A stretch of 17,459 nt of DNA from Methanobacterium sp. (GCA_003151535.1 PLXT01000026.1:4501-21959); one strand, 5' to 3'; shown: positions 7,862 through 13,122, counted from the stretch's first letter. The notes: a model not told the origin generated them from the sequence alone. Numbers and translations: made by a program.

Positions 7862-8765
7862 TTCTTATTCTATTGAAGGATTTAAAAATACAATTGTTAA
7901 AGACTGTTTTATTAAAAGTCAAAATTATAATAATATAAATATGAATTATACTCGAAATATTTGGATGAATATTGAAAATACAGAATATCAATCCATAAAT
8001 GTCCCGGTTAGCAATTCAATATGTCAAAATATTTGGGGGGGGTAGGAGGGGATTTTGTTAAGAATTCTATTCTACGAAATTTTGGTTCGGTTGTAGATTA
8101 TAAAGGTTCTGGAGGATCGATATTTCAAGATAATTCCACATCATCTAATCATGCAGTTTATTTAGCACCATGGAATGATGATGGATCTGGTTATTTAGCA
8201 TCAATGAGTGGTAAATTATATGGTTGTTTATTCAAAAATACAGCAGCAGAGATAGGTAATATTCAAAATGAGGATATAAATGATGTTGGAGTTATAACTA
8301 GATTAGCTTATGAAATTATTGAATCTTTTGATCATAACCAAATTGTGGGAAACTAATAAGGCATGGCTTTTAGGAGGTACAATAACAACTCAAACAATAA
8401 GTTTGGTGATACAACCAGGCAAATTAACATTTAACCCTACATCTTCAAGTAATCCAGTTTTCAGAGATTTTAAGATTTTAGCCCCAGCTAACCGAACAAT
8501 TCACGAATTAATAACTGTCAATAAAAGTTTTTCTGGAGGTATTGTTGCATTGCAGATTATTGATCCAATGAGCGATCCTTTAATTGATTCAAGTCAAAGT
8601 CCTTTAGCACAATCAACATTACCAGATACGACAAACACCAATTTACAGTTAGGAATTGCTTATAAATCAAGTGTAGCAAAAGAACTTATATTACGAGTAT
8701 TAGTTCAATCAGCAACTGGAACTGCAAATATTGATGTAACAAGGATTCAACAAAGTTTTCAGTAA
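7827..8765 (+). pseudogene. Tail-fibre or beta-helix surface protein remnant, two frameshifts
   Basis: Three consecutive frames read as one protein of about 310 residues without a clear start. The first part (to 8045) has short beta-rich repeats (GFKNTIVKDCFIKSQNYNN) typical of right-handed beta-helix proteins. It breaks at a G8 tract (8035-8042); one extra G would restore reading into the next frame (NSILRNFGSVVDYKGSGGSIF, 19 of these residues shown as the repeat rung pattern). The second frame ends at 8356 and one base less near 8343-8345 joins it to the last part, AWLLGGTITTQT onward, a beta-sandwich-like C-terminal domain ending in TANIDVTRIQQSFQ. Such beta-helix plus sandwich layouts are common in phage tail spikes and receptor-binding proteins, and in methanogen adhesins. 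The 5' end merges with the integrase remnant, so the N-terminus is lost. Phage origin is inferred. Confidence 0.6.
8035..8042 (+). repeat. G8 homopolymer inside the tail-protein remnant
   Basis: Eight consecutive G residues occur exactly where the reading frame of the tail-like protein breaks. Adding one G or removing two restores the frame. In an AT-rich genome such a tract is conspicuous and is prone both to slipped-strand mispairing in vivo and to sequencing error. Confidence 0.7.
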
Positions 8766-8809
8766 CCTAGACAATTAATTTAAATTCTATTTTTTTAAAA
8801 ATCAGAAAA

Positions 8810-8895
8810 GTAAAGGGCAGCGTTAAAAGATTTGGGTAGACTTTTAACCAATAGTTGTAGAAATTTTTCTAAGATTATTCTTCCCTGCCCTTTAC
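8810..8895. repeat. Array unit 1 (three-way-junction-like)
   Basis: The closing stem is a perfect 11-bp inverted repeat, GTAAAGGGCAG (8810-8820) with CTGCCCTTTAC (8885-8895). Inside are a perfect 8-bp hairpin, GTTAAAAG (8822-8829) with CTTTTAAC (8841-8848) and an 11-base G-rich loop, and a smaller hairpin at 8858-8871 (TAGAA/TTCTA). Together they can fold as a three-way junction. Confidence 0.7.
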
Positions 8896-8951
8896 TAATT
8901 ATATTGTTATATGATCTATTAAAATTTTTGTTGATTTTAATTTTAGGGTGG

Positions 8952-9043
8952 ATGAGAAGCAGGGAGTAATTTTCCACATTTGGGGGGACCAATTCGGTGG
9001 AGAATTGGTAAAAAGAGAAGAAAACTAGATCCCTACTCCTCAT
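8952..9043. repeat. Array unit 2
   Basis: The closing arms 8952-8965 (ATGAGAAGCAGGGA) and 9030-9043 (TCCCTACTCCTCAT) pair at 12 of 14 positions. The inner hairpin is a perfect 8 bp, ACCAATTC (8988-8995) with GAATTGGT (9002-9009) and a 6-base loop. An extra TTTTC (8970-8974) with GAAAA (9020-9024) pairing lies between the two stems. Confidence 0.65.
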
Positions 9044-9113
9044 TATTAATATTGTGTCTAACTTTGTGTTAAAATTTTGGTAATTGATTTTATTTCAAAA
9101 TTAGAAATAAGTA

Positions 9114-9188
9114 GGGCAGGGAGTCCTACTTTGAACGAATAGAAGCTAATGGTTCATAGGAAACCAAAAGGTGATATATTCCCCGCCC
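9114..9188. repeat. Array unit 3
   Basis: The closing arms GGGCAGGGA (9114-9122) and TCCCCGCCC (9180-9188) pair at 8 of 9 positions. The inner hairpin TGAAC (9132-9136) with GTTCA (9152-9156) has additional pairing in its loop (TAG 9140-9142 with CTA 9146-9148). A small ACC-AAAA-GGT stem follows it. Confidence 0.55.
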
Positions 9189-9258
9189 CATCATTATCAT
9201 TGTTAGATGTCCTATTTAGAATTTTAGTAAATTTATAATAAAAATAATTGAGTGAATA

Positions 9259-9350
9259 AGGACATGAAAATATTTTCTATCCTCTTTTAAATGATCAATC
9301 ACGGGGAAAGTGTTATAAATAAAATCGGATATTAACATTTCCCATGCCCT
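9259..9350. repeat. Array unit 4 (weakest)
   Basis: The closing arms AGGACATG (9259-9266) and CATGCCCT (9343-9350) pair at 7 of 8 positions. An inner stem TATCC (9278-9282) with GGATA (9327-9331) and a small CAC/GTG hairpin with a GGGGAAA loop (9300-9312) are possible. It is assigned to the array mainly by spacing, closing arm and the flanking linkers. Confidence 0.45.
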
Positions 9351-9416
9351 ATTATTATATTGATGAAGATCGTATTTAGAATTTTGGTTAATTAATTTTT
9401 TAAAATAGGGGGGATA

Positions 9417-9494
9417 AGGGCAGGACAATCTTCAATAAAACTTAGGGGTTAAGTTTTTGAAGAGGTGTCTGTAAAAACATTAATATCCTGCCCT
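9417..9494. repeat. Array unit 5
   Basis: The closing stem is a perfect 9 bp, AGGGCAGGA (9417-9425) with TCCTGCCCT (9486-9494). The inner hairpin is the longest of the array: 9430-9444 pairs with 9450-9462 over 13 bp with a two-base bulge and a GGGGT loop. Confidence 0.7.
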
Positions 9495-9553
9495 CACTCT
9501 TCATGTAGTTGGAAGTTATATTTGAAATTTATTATTTATCTTAAAATAGAGAA

Positions 9554-9629
9554 ACAGGACAATAATATCAACAATAAATCTCTGAAGTGGATTTATCGAA
9601 AATATTTGTAAAAAATGTAAATGTCCTGT
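9554..9629. repeat. Array unit 6
   Basis: The closing stem is a perfect 8 bp, ACAGGACA (9554-9561) with TGTCCTGT (9622-9629). The inner hairpin is ATAAATC (9574-9580) with GATTTAT (9590-9596), 7 bp with a 9-base loop. The array ends here; a last linker-like fragment runs to about 9670. Confidence 0.65.
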
Positions 9630-9766
9630 CCTTAATTTTAATGAGTTAAAAGTTCTATTTCAAGTTGATCATTAATATTACACCGACATTGAAGATAATA
9701 TTAATATAAAATATATTTTACCAAAAATGTAATGGTTTAACTATTTTAATAAAGTATAATTTATAA

Positions 9767-9795
9767 AAACTCTAAAAAAAAGAAAAAAAGAGTTT
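9767..9795 (-). terminator. Terminator of the pseudomurein-binding protein gene
   Basis: AAACTCT (9767-9773) and AGAGTTT (9789-9795) form a perfect 7-bp inverted repeat. On the minus strand its loop is nearly all T, beginning 12 bases after the stop codon. The dense oligo-T is the probable active part in an archaeon. Confidence 0.45.
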
Positions 9796-9806
9796 ATTGG
9801 TTCTTT

Positions 9807-10838
9807 TTAGAATGGTAATGTAGTGTATGTTTTATATAGTGTGTATGTTGCGGTATTCCAGTTTTTTACAACTCCCAATGAGTTAGCGTAACTAGTAGCA
9901 TCTGCAGTATACCATTTACCATTTACATACAGCTGAGCCCATACATGACCATACCAACCACTAGAAAAGTCACAATATCCATGAACATATCTAGAAGTTA
10001 TCCCATCAGCCCTTGCCAATGCAACTAGAAGGTTCGCTGTATCACAACAATTTCCAGTCATATGTGCTAAGGTACCTGCTGCACCATACTTGGTGTCATA
10101 ATAAAAAGAATAGCCAATTTTGTCTCTAACCCAATTAAATAAATTCACAGCAGTATTATAAGCTGTACTCCCTTTGAGAGATTTAGCCAGAGCAGCCACA
10201 GAACTTGTATCCGGTTTAATACTAGCTACAACTTTTGTTGTAATTTTCAATCCTTGTGTAACTACATTATTTTCAAATGTGGCAATTGGAATTTTTCTGG
10301 TTCCGAAACTTACGTAAGTAGGTAACCTACCATATTTAACGTAATATGCGTTAACTCTGGAAATTCCATCATTAATTTGACCAATATTCAAACCATTTAC
10401 AATTACAGTATTAATCTTTAAACCCTGTGTAGCTATGTTCTTTTCAAATGTGGCAATTGGAACTTTTCTGGTTCCGAAACTTACATAAGTAGGTAATCTA
10501 TCATACTTATTGAAGAATGCTTGAACTCTGGAAGTTCCATCTTTTAATTGAACCACACTTAAACCATTAACTAAAACAGGAGCTCCTGCTGCCATTGTAT
10601 TATTCAAATTGGGGTTCTTTGTTTCATTTGCTGTTACTTTTTTAATATCAGTATTTAAAGTAGTATTTGCATTACCTGTTGTATAATTGGATAAGCTATT
10701 CGCAGTCACATTATCCAAAGACGTAGCAGAGGCATTAATATTTGTTTGATTTACAGATGCAGCACTACTTGCACTAACATTAAAAATCAGTGCTAAACTA
10801 AAACATAATAGCACTGAGAGAAATAATTTTCTATTAAT
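9807..10838 (-). CDS. Secreted pseudomurein-binding transglutaminase-like protein
   Basis: Counting from the GTG at 10814, the protein has 335 residues. A hydrophobic signal segment is followed by a Thr/Asn/Ser-rich linker (about 20-75). Two pseudomurein-binding repeats follow at 82-133 and 138-190 (RLPTYVSFGTRK in each), then a transglutaminase-like core with Cys256 (GNCCDTANLL), His290 (WYGHVWAQ) and Asp305 (WYTADAT). The layout equals that of methanogen wall proteins related to the pseudomurein endoisopeptidases PeiW and PeiP, so it probably binds the wall and cleaves or rearranges its peptide cross-links outside the cell. The strong ribosome binding site GGAGGGGG (10843-10850) is too far from the GTG. 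It fits an ATT at 10836-10838, which would add INRKLFLS, the basic n-region a signal peptide needs; the longer start is therefore preferred, though non-canonical. A host wall enzyme or a domesticated prophage lysin are both possible. Confidence 0.85.
   Translation of the reverse strand: MNRKLFLSVLLCFSLALIFNVSASSAASVNQTNINASATSLDNVTANSLSNYTTGNANTTLNTDIKKVTANETKNPNLNNTMAAGAPVLVNGLSVVQLKDGTSRVQAFFNKYDRLPTYVSFGTRKVPIATFEKNIATQGLKINTVIVNGLNIGQINDGISRVNAYYVKYGRLPTYVSFGTRKIPIATFENNVVTQGLKITTKVVASIKPDTSSVAALAKSLKGSTAYNTAVNLFNWVRDKIGYSFYYDTKYGAAGTLAHMTGNCCDTANLLVALARADGITSRYVHGYCDFSSGWYGHVWAQLYVNGKWYTADATSYANSLGVVKNWNTATYTLYKTYTTLPF
10245..10571 (-). repeat. Two near-identical pseudomurein-binding repeats
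   Basis: The two repeats (10416-10571 and 10245-10403) are very similar even at DNA level, for example in the blocks around 10280-10318 and 10450-10489 that encode ATFE and VSFGTRK. Such similarity including silent positions suggests recent duplication or gene conversion. Pseudomurein-binding repeats normally occur in two to four copies and anchor proteins to the wall. Confidence 0.75.
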
Positions 10839-10851
10839 TATACCCCCTCCA

Positions 10852-10927
10852 TGTCTGATGAAACATCAAAATAATTCCATAGGATCTATCAGACACTGAT
10901 AATATCACTATAACCCTCCTTATAAAA
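10852..10927 (-). promoter_or_regulatory. Promoter and structured leader of the wall-protein gene
   Basis: A TATA box reading TTTTATA on the minus strand lies at 10921-10927, predicting a start near 10897. The resulting leader can form TGTCTGAT with ATCAGACA, a perfect 8-bp inverted repeat (10852-10859 and 10888-10895) that ends next to the ribosome binding site. An alternative short hairpin uses ATCAG (10888-10892) with CTGAT (10896-10900). The two folds are mutually exclusive, so translational control is possible but inferred. Confidence 0.4.
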
Positions 10928-10964
10928 GCTTTGGTTTAATTTTCAAAAAAAGACGGTCTTAGGG

Positions 10965-11057
10965 TTAGGTTATTAATTTAAGACGCATTGGTGGGTTATT
11001 GCTATAATAAATTAGGGATAAGGCTGCTCCATTGGTAGTTTTAAGAAATAATATCAT
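10965..11057 (-). CDS. Possible 30-residue micro-ORF or small RNA locus
   Basis: A 30-codon frame begins at the ATG at 11055-11057 and ends at 10965. It includes TNGAALSLIYYSNNPPMRLK. The stretch is less AT-rich than its surroundings. On the minus strand it is followed by AAGACCGTCTT and a T run (10945-10960), resembling an intrinsic terminator. The ATG has only a weak AAGGA about 14 bases upstream. It may be a micropeptide gene, a small RNA, or the relic of a larger secreted protein. I do not recognise it. Confidence 0.3.
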   Translation of the reverse strand: MILFLKTTNGAALSLIYYSNNPPMRLKLIT

Positions 11058-11298
11058 TTAAAACAATATATCCTTAAATACATTCAATTTATTCTTTTTA
11101 AAATTAATAAAATCAACCCACATTTATAAAAACTCTTATAAAATACCATTTTTTGATAAAAAAACCATAAATAACATTTTTTTTTAATTATTTAAACCAA
11201 TTAAAGTCTGTTTATTCCCTTTAACTTCCATTATGTGATTAAAATTAAATATTTGGATTTTAAGTTTATTTTGTTAACATTTTGGAGGATGATACTAT

Positions 11299-11451
11299 CT
11301 GAGATCTACGATTTTTAAGTTGATTTTCTATTTTATATTCAGTTTTATTTTTGGTTTTGCTGCCATTGCAAGTTTTTTAACCGGTAGCATTATTTGGACT
11401 ATTATTTTTTTAATTGCACTTTATTTGTGTATTAACGCTTCAAAACATTAG
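11299..11451 (+). CDS. Small two-helix membrane protein, start codon unclear
   Basis: The frame from 11299 to the TAG at 11449-11451 encodes about 50 residues. These form two hydrophobic helices (IFYFIFSFIFGFAAIASFL and SIIWTIIFLIALYLC) joined by TG, with a short basic N-terminus RSTIFK and a polar tail NASKH. This is the profile of a tiny integral membrane protein. A good ribosome binding site, GGAGG, is at 11284-11288, but no ATG or GTG is in frame. CTG (11299) lies 10 bases downstream of it and TTG (11320) 31 bases. The ATG at 11289 is in another frame and stops after nine codons. The gene may use a non-canonical start, or have lost its start by a small indel. Function is unknown. Confidence 0.45.
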   Translation: MRSTIFKLIFYFIFSFIFGFAAIASFLTGSIIWTIIFLIALYLCINASKH

Positions 11452-11582
11452 GAGATGATTAACACATTTAAATTAGGTAAAAATAGAAAAAAATAAGATT
11501 ACTATTACTTTTTTTTGGTTTTCAAACCGTAGTTAGTATATTTTAATGACTGTTAACTATATCATTCTTGATTAACAATAGT

Positions 11583-11590
11583 TATATAAT
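11583..11590 (+). promoter_or_regulatory. TATA box of the MTH865-like gene
   Basis: TATATAAT lies about 36 bp upstream of the ATG, predicting a start near 11613 and a leader of about 13 bases. A weak GGATG-like ribosome binding site (11611-11615) would lie at the very 5' end of that leader. Confidence 0.4.
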
Positions 11591-11625
11591 GGATTTGTTT
11601 TTAAGATTTAGGATGATATAAAGAA

Positions 11626-11865
11626 ATGAGCGTAAAAGAAGATATACGAGCACAGATAATTGGGGCATTGGCAGGAGCTAAGTTTCCAATAGATACTCCT
11701 GAAACACTTTTAGGATCCTTTCCTGATTGTGCGCAAACCACATGCAAATCTAGTGATGTTGTATTAACAGCCGGGGATGCTGGTAAAGTCCTTAAACCTG
11801 ATGACTTTCCATTTAAATCACCTGAAGAAGTTGCAAAAGTTATAGTGGATAGGGCAGGTTTATAA
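11626..11865 (+). CDS. MTH865-like small protein (EF-hand-like fold)
   Basis: This 79-residue protein belongs by eye to the MTH865 family (PF07747), restricted largely to methanogens. The M. thermautotrophicus member has a solved structure with an EF-hand-like helical arrangement. Family-typical blocks are VKEDIRAQIIGALAGAKFPI at the N-terminus, the TTCKSSDVVLTAGDAGKVL region with a conserved Cys, and the C-terminal DDFPFKSPEEVAKVIV followed by RAGL. It is soluble, acidic and has no membrane segment. Cellular role is unknown. It stands alone, with a TATA box upstream and a T7 run just after its stop as terminator. Only the opposite-strand membrane micro-gene overlaps its termination region. 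Confidence 0.88.
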   Translation: MSVKEDIRAQIIGALAGAKFPIDTPETLLGSFPDCAQTTCKSSDVVLTAGDAGKVLKPDDFPFKSPEEVAKVIVDRAGL

Positions 11866-11879
11866 AAACTCCCCCCCAA

Positions 11880-11893
11880 TTTTTTTATTTTAG
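11880..11893 (+). terminator. Oligo-T terminator of the MTH865-like gene
   Basis: A C7 run (11871-11877) followed by T7 and a further T4 run begins 6-25 bases after the stop codon. No stem is present. Oligo-T after a gene is the usual archaeal stop signal. Confidence 0.4.
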
Positions 11894-12008
11894 TAAATTA
11901 ACAGCATAATATCCCTGTATCGTTGCTATATGAAAAAGAATTCCCATTAAAACAATTATTAGTAGAATTATTCCTAAAATTGTGAATGCAACTGCTACGA
12001 TATTTCAT
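11885..12008 (-). CDS. Possible 37-41 residue single-helix membrane protein
   Basis: The minus-strand frame from about 11998 to the TAA at 11885-11887 encodes VAVAFTILGIILLIIVLMGI, a single membrane helix, followed by LFHIATIQGYYAVNLLK. A perfect ribosome binding site GGAGGA (12013-12018) and an ATG (12006-12008) sit just upstream, but the ATG is in another frame. Removing one base from the ATGAAATATC stretch would give MKYVAVAFT. The gene thus looks real but carries an apparent one-base frameshift right at its start, or uses a non-canonical codon. Function is unknown; similar tiny membrane proteins are easily missed. Confidence 0.4.
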
Positions 12009-12094
12009 TAGTTCCTCCAACTTTTTTAAAATATAAACTCATTTGATCTATAGAGAATATATCCTAAAAAATAGGAAAAATTAATAATGATTAT

Positions 12095-12304
12095 TTATCC
12101 TATTTGTTTAACTGCCATTTCAATATCTGATGCATAAACGGTTTTTCTTCCAGCGTGTTTTGCAAGTAACACAGCTTGTTTAGAGATATCTTCTCCACAC
12201 TGTTCTAAAACTTTTCCTAATGCTTCTTTTGCATCTTCACTTACTCTAGGTGCACCGGCATTTTTTATTATTCTTCCTATTGGAGCTATTGGTAGTTCAG
12301 TCAT
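12095..12304 (-). CDS. Archaeal histone (HMf family)
   Basis: This 69-residue minimal histone fold matches HMfA/HMfB in length and sequence. It begins MTELPIAPIGRIIKNAGA, and the central helix runs through ALGKVLEQCGEDISKQAVLLAKHAG. RKTVYASDIEMAVKQIG closes the fold, with the RKT-V loop residues that contact DNA. It forms dimers and higher hypernucleosomes that wrap and compact genomic DNA. It has a single cysteine and no N- or C-terminal tail. The ATG is supported by GGTGA (12311-12315), six bases upstream. The gene is monocistronic, as is common for abundantly made archaeal histones. Assignment is secure; which HMf paralogue it is cannot be told from one window. Confidence 0.95.
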   Translation of the reverse strand: MTELPIAPIGRIIKNAGAPRVSEDAKEALGKVLEQCGEDISKQAVLLAKHAGRKTVYASDIEMAVKQIG

Positions 12305-12310
12305 ATTTTA

Positions 12311-12349
12311 TCACCATATATAATTTATAACCTCAGCTTATTTAAATAC
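12311..12349 (-). promoter_or_regulatory. Histone promoter and RBS
   Basis: The minus strand carries TATTTAAATA at about 12340-12349, predicting a start near 12318 and a 14-base leader that contains the GGTGA ribosome binding site (12311-12315). A second TATA-like TTATAAATT (12322-12330) would place the start at the ATG itself and give a leaderless message. Confidence 0.4.
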
Positions 12350-12480
12350 ATCGAATTTTAATGGATTTCCATAACGATATACACTTTTTATTAAAATTAA
12401 GTGACAATTTTCACAAAAAACCAGTTATGTCTTGTAAGTGTAAACAAAATAAATTATATTTAAGAAATTTCGATCCCATT

Positions 12481-12801
12481 TTATTTTTGTTCTTTGAATT
12501 TGTTATAAATCGTTTCAAAGTTTTCCTTAAAATCCTTTGTTAAATGATAATAGTCATCTTTTTGATTAAAGTTTATAGTAATAATTATTTCTAATGTTCT
12601 ATTAGATCTATAAGGGTCAAACTCAATCTCAATATCTTTGCGATCTTCATAATGTTTTGTTAGTTTATTTTCTAATGAATTAGACAATTTTAAGCCTACA
12701 TCTCCATCTTTGTAATGTAGTATTGATTTACGCTCTAAAAATATACCAACATCATCTGAGGTGGTTTTTGTAAATGAGATATCTTCATCTAATTTTAACA
12801 T
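12481..12801 (-). CDS. Hypothetical soluble protein, 106 residues
   Basis: I do not recognise a family. The protein is charged and soluble. The N-terminal half is acidic (LDEDISFTKTTSDDVGIF), a beta-rich centre (RTLEIIITINFNQKDD) follows, and a long lysine/glutamate-rich C-terminal helix closes it. The C-terminal layout (beta strand, polar loop, helix) resembles that of the unknown 124-residue protein at 13760-14134, but real similarity by eye is slight. A GAGATGAT-like ribosome binding site lies upstream of the ATG and ATATAAAT at 12829-12836 is a plausible TATA box. It stands between the histone and the zinc-ribbon gene, all on the minus strand. No transfer signature beyond the accessory neighbourhood is seen. 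Confidence 0.55.
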   Translation of the reverse strand: MLKLDEDISFTKTTSDDVGIFLERKSILHYKDGDVGLKLSNSLENKLTKHYEDRKDIEIEFDPYRSNRTLEIIITINFNQKDDYYHLTKDFKENFETIYNKFKEQK

Positions 12802-12887
12802 ACTGTATCATCTCACAAATTATTTTCAATATAAATTCAATAGAACAGGCTCTTTATGTTAATTAAAATGAATTGGATCCTGAATAT

Positions 12888-13028
12888 TTAAAAATCCATA
12901 GTTTTTAGATTTCCAAATTGATAATTACAATTAGGACAAATACATTTTTCTCCAATATCCCCCAATGCACTAATACATTCCATTGACCCTTCATATCCAC
13001 ATTTTGGGCATTGTTTAATTTTTTTCAT
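12888..13028 (-). CDS. Zinc-ribbon micro-protein, 46 residues
   Basis: A complete 46-residue protein begins MKKIKQCPKCGYEG and carries two zinc-binding knuckles: CPKC (Cys7, Cys10) and CICPNC (Cys29, Cys31, Cys34). It should therefore bind one zinc ion as a stand-alone zinc ribbon, perhaps binding nucleic acid or a partner protein. The start is decided by GGAGG (13036-13040 on the plus map), eight bases upstream. This ribosome binding site overlaps the stop codon region of the methylase relic at 13041-13109, indicating former translational coupling to a restriction-modification gene. It is intact although its upstream partner is lost. Function is not known. Confidence 0.75.
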   Translation of the reverse strand: MKKIKQCPKCGYEGSMECISALGDIGEKCICPNCNYQFGNLKTMDF

Positions 13029-13040
13029 AACTCTACCCTC

Positions 13041-13122
13041 CTATACATTTAAACTCTCTTCAATTATTTTAATTTCTTCTGGTGTCAAACCGTACAGGTC
13101 ATAGACCATAGATATATCTACA
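13041..13122 (-). pseudogene. C-terminal relic of a restriction-modification methylase
   Basis: The last 20-odd codons of a larger gene survive: VYDLYGLTPEEIKIIEESL then NV and a TAG stop. The (V/L)Y-LYGLT-EEI-I-E pattern is the typical C-terminal end of type IIG, Eco57I/TaqI-like and PglX-like DNA methylases. Nothing recognisable remains upstream; stop codons appear in all frames by about 13125. The relic ends 12 bases before the zinc-ribbon gene. Assignment to the methylase group is from motif memory and rests on a short stretch. Confidence 0.55.

Larger units (their letters stand above)
8810..9629. repeat. Tandem array of six diverged structured hairpin units
   Basis: Six units are spaced 137-161 bp apart. 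Each begins with a strand related to AGGGCAGGA and closes 75-92 bases later with its complement, related to TCCTGCCCT. Most enclose a separate inner hairpin of different sequence in each unit. Between units the linker is recognisably the same, containing TATTTAGAATTTTGGT-like and TTAAAATAG-like blocks. Closing stems are perfect in units 1, 5 and 6 and carry one or two mismatches in units 2-4. The inner stems differ between units yet remain paired, which is the pattern expected if structure rather than sequence is selected. Short open frames crossing the array ignore unit borders, so it appears non-coding. The transcribed strand is not evident. It lies between the prophage scar and the pseudomurein-binding protein gene. 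Confidence 0.75.

Noticed and set aside
8795..9043. Minus-strand open frame of 82 codons across array units 1 and 2
   Set aside because: It ignores unit boundaries, has no ribosome binding site, and its codons coincide with the inverted repeats; the structured array explains the sequence better.
9216..9428. Minus-strand open frame of 70 codons across array units 4 and 5
   Set aside because: The composition is AT-rich repeat DNA, with no ribosome site or recognisable domain and a poor match to neighbouring coding style.
8810..9629. CRISPR array or type III toxin-antitoxin RNA repeats
   Set aside because: The repeated stems vary in sequence, the period is about 150 bp, and no cas gene or ToxN-like toxin lies nearby. 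CRISPR repeats and ToxI repeats are shorter and nearly identical.
11601..11879. Minus-strand 92-codon frame opposite the MTH865-like gene
   Set aside because: It is a mirror frame of a clearly recognised protein and has no start signals of its own.
12361..12543. Plus-strand frame of 60 codons upstream of the histone promoter
   Set aside because: Its 3' end is antisense to the 106-residue hypothetical gene, it lacks a ribosome binding site, and it has no recognisable features.
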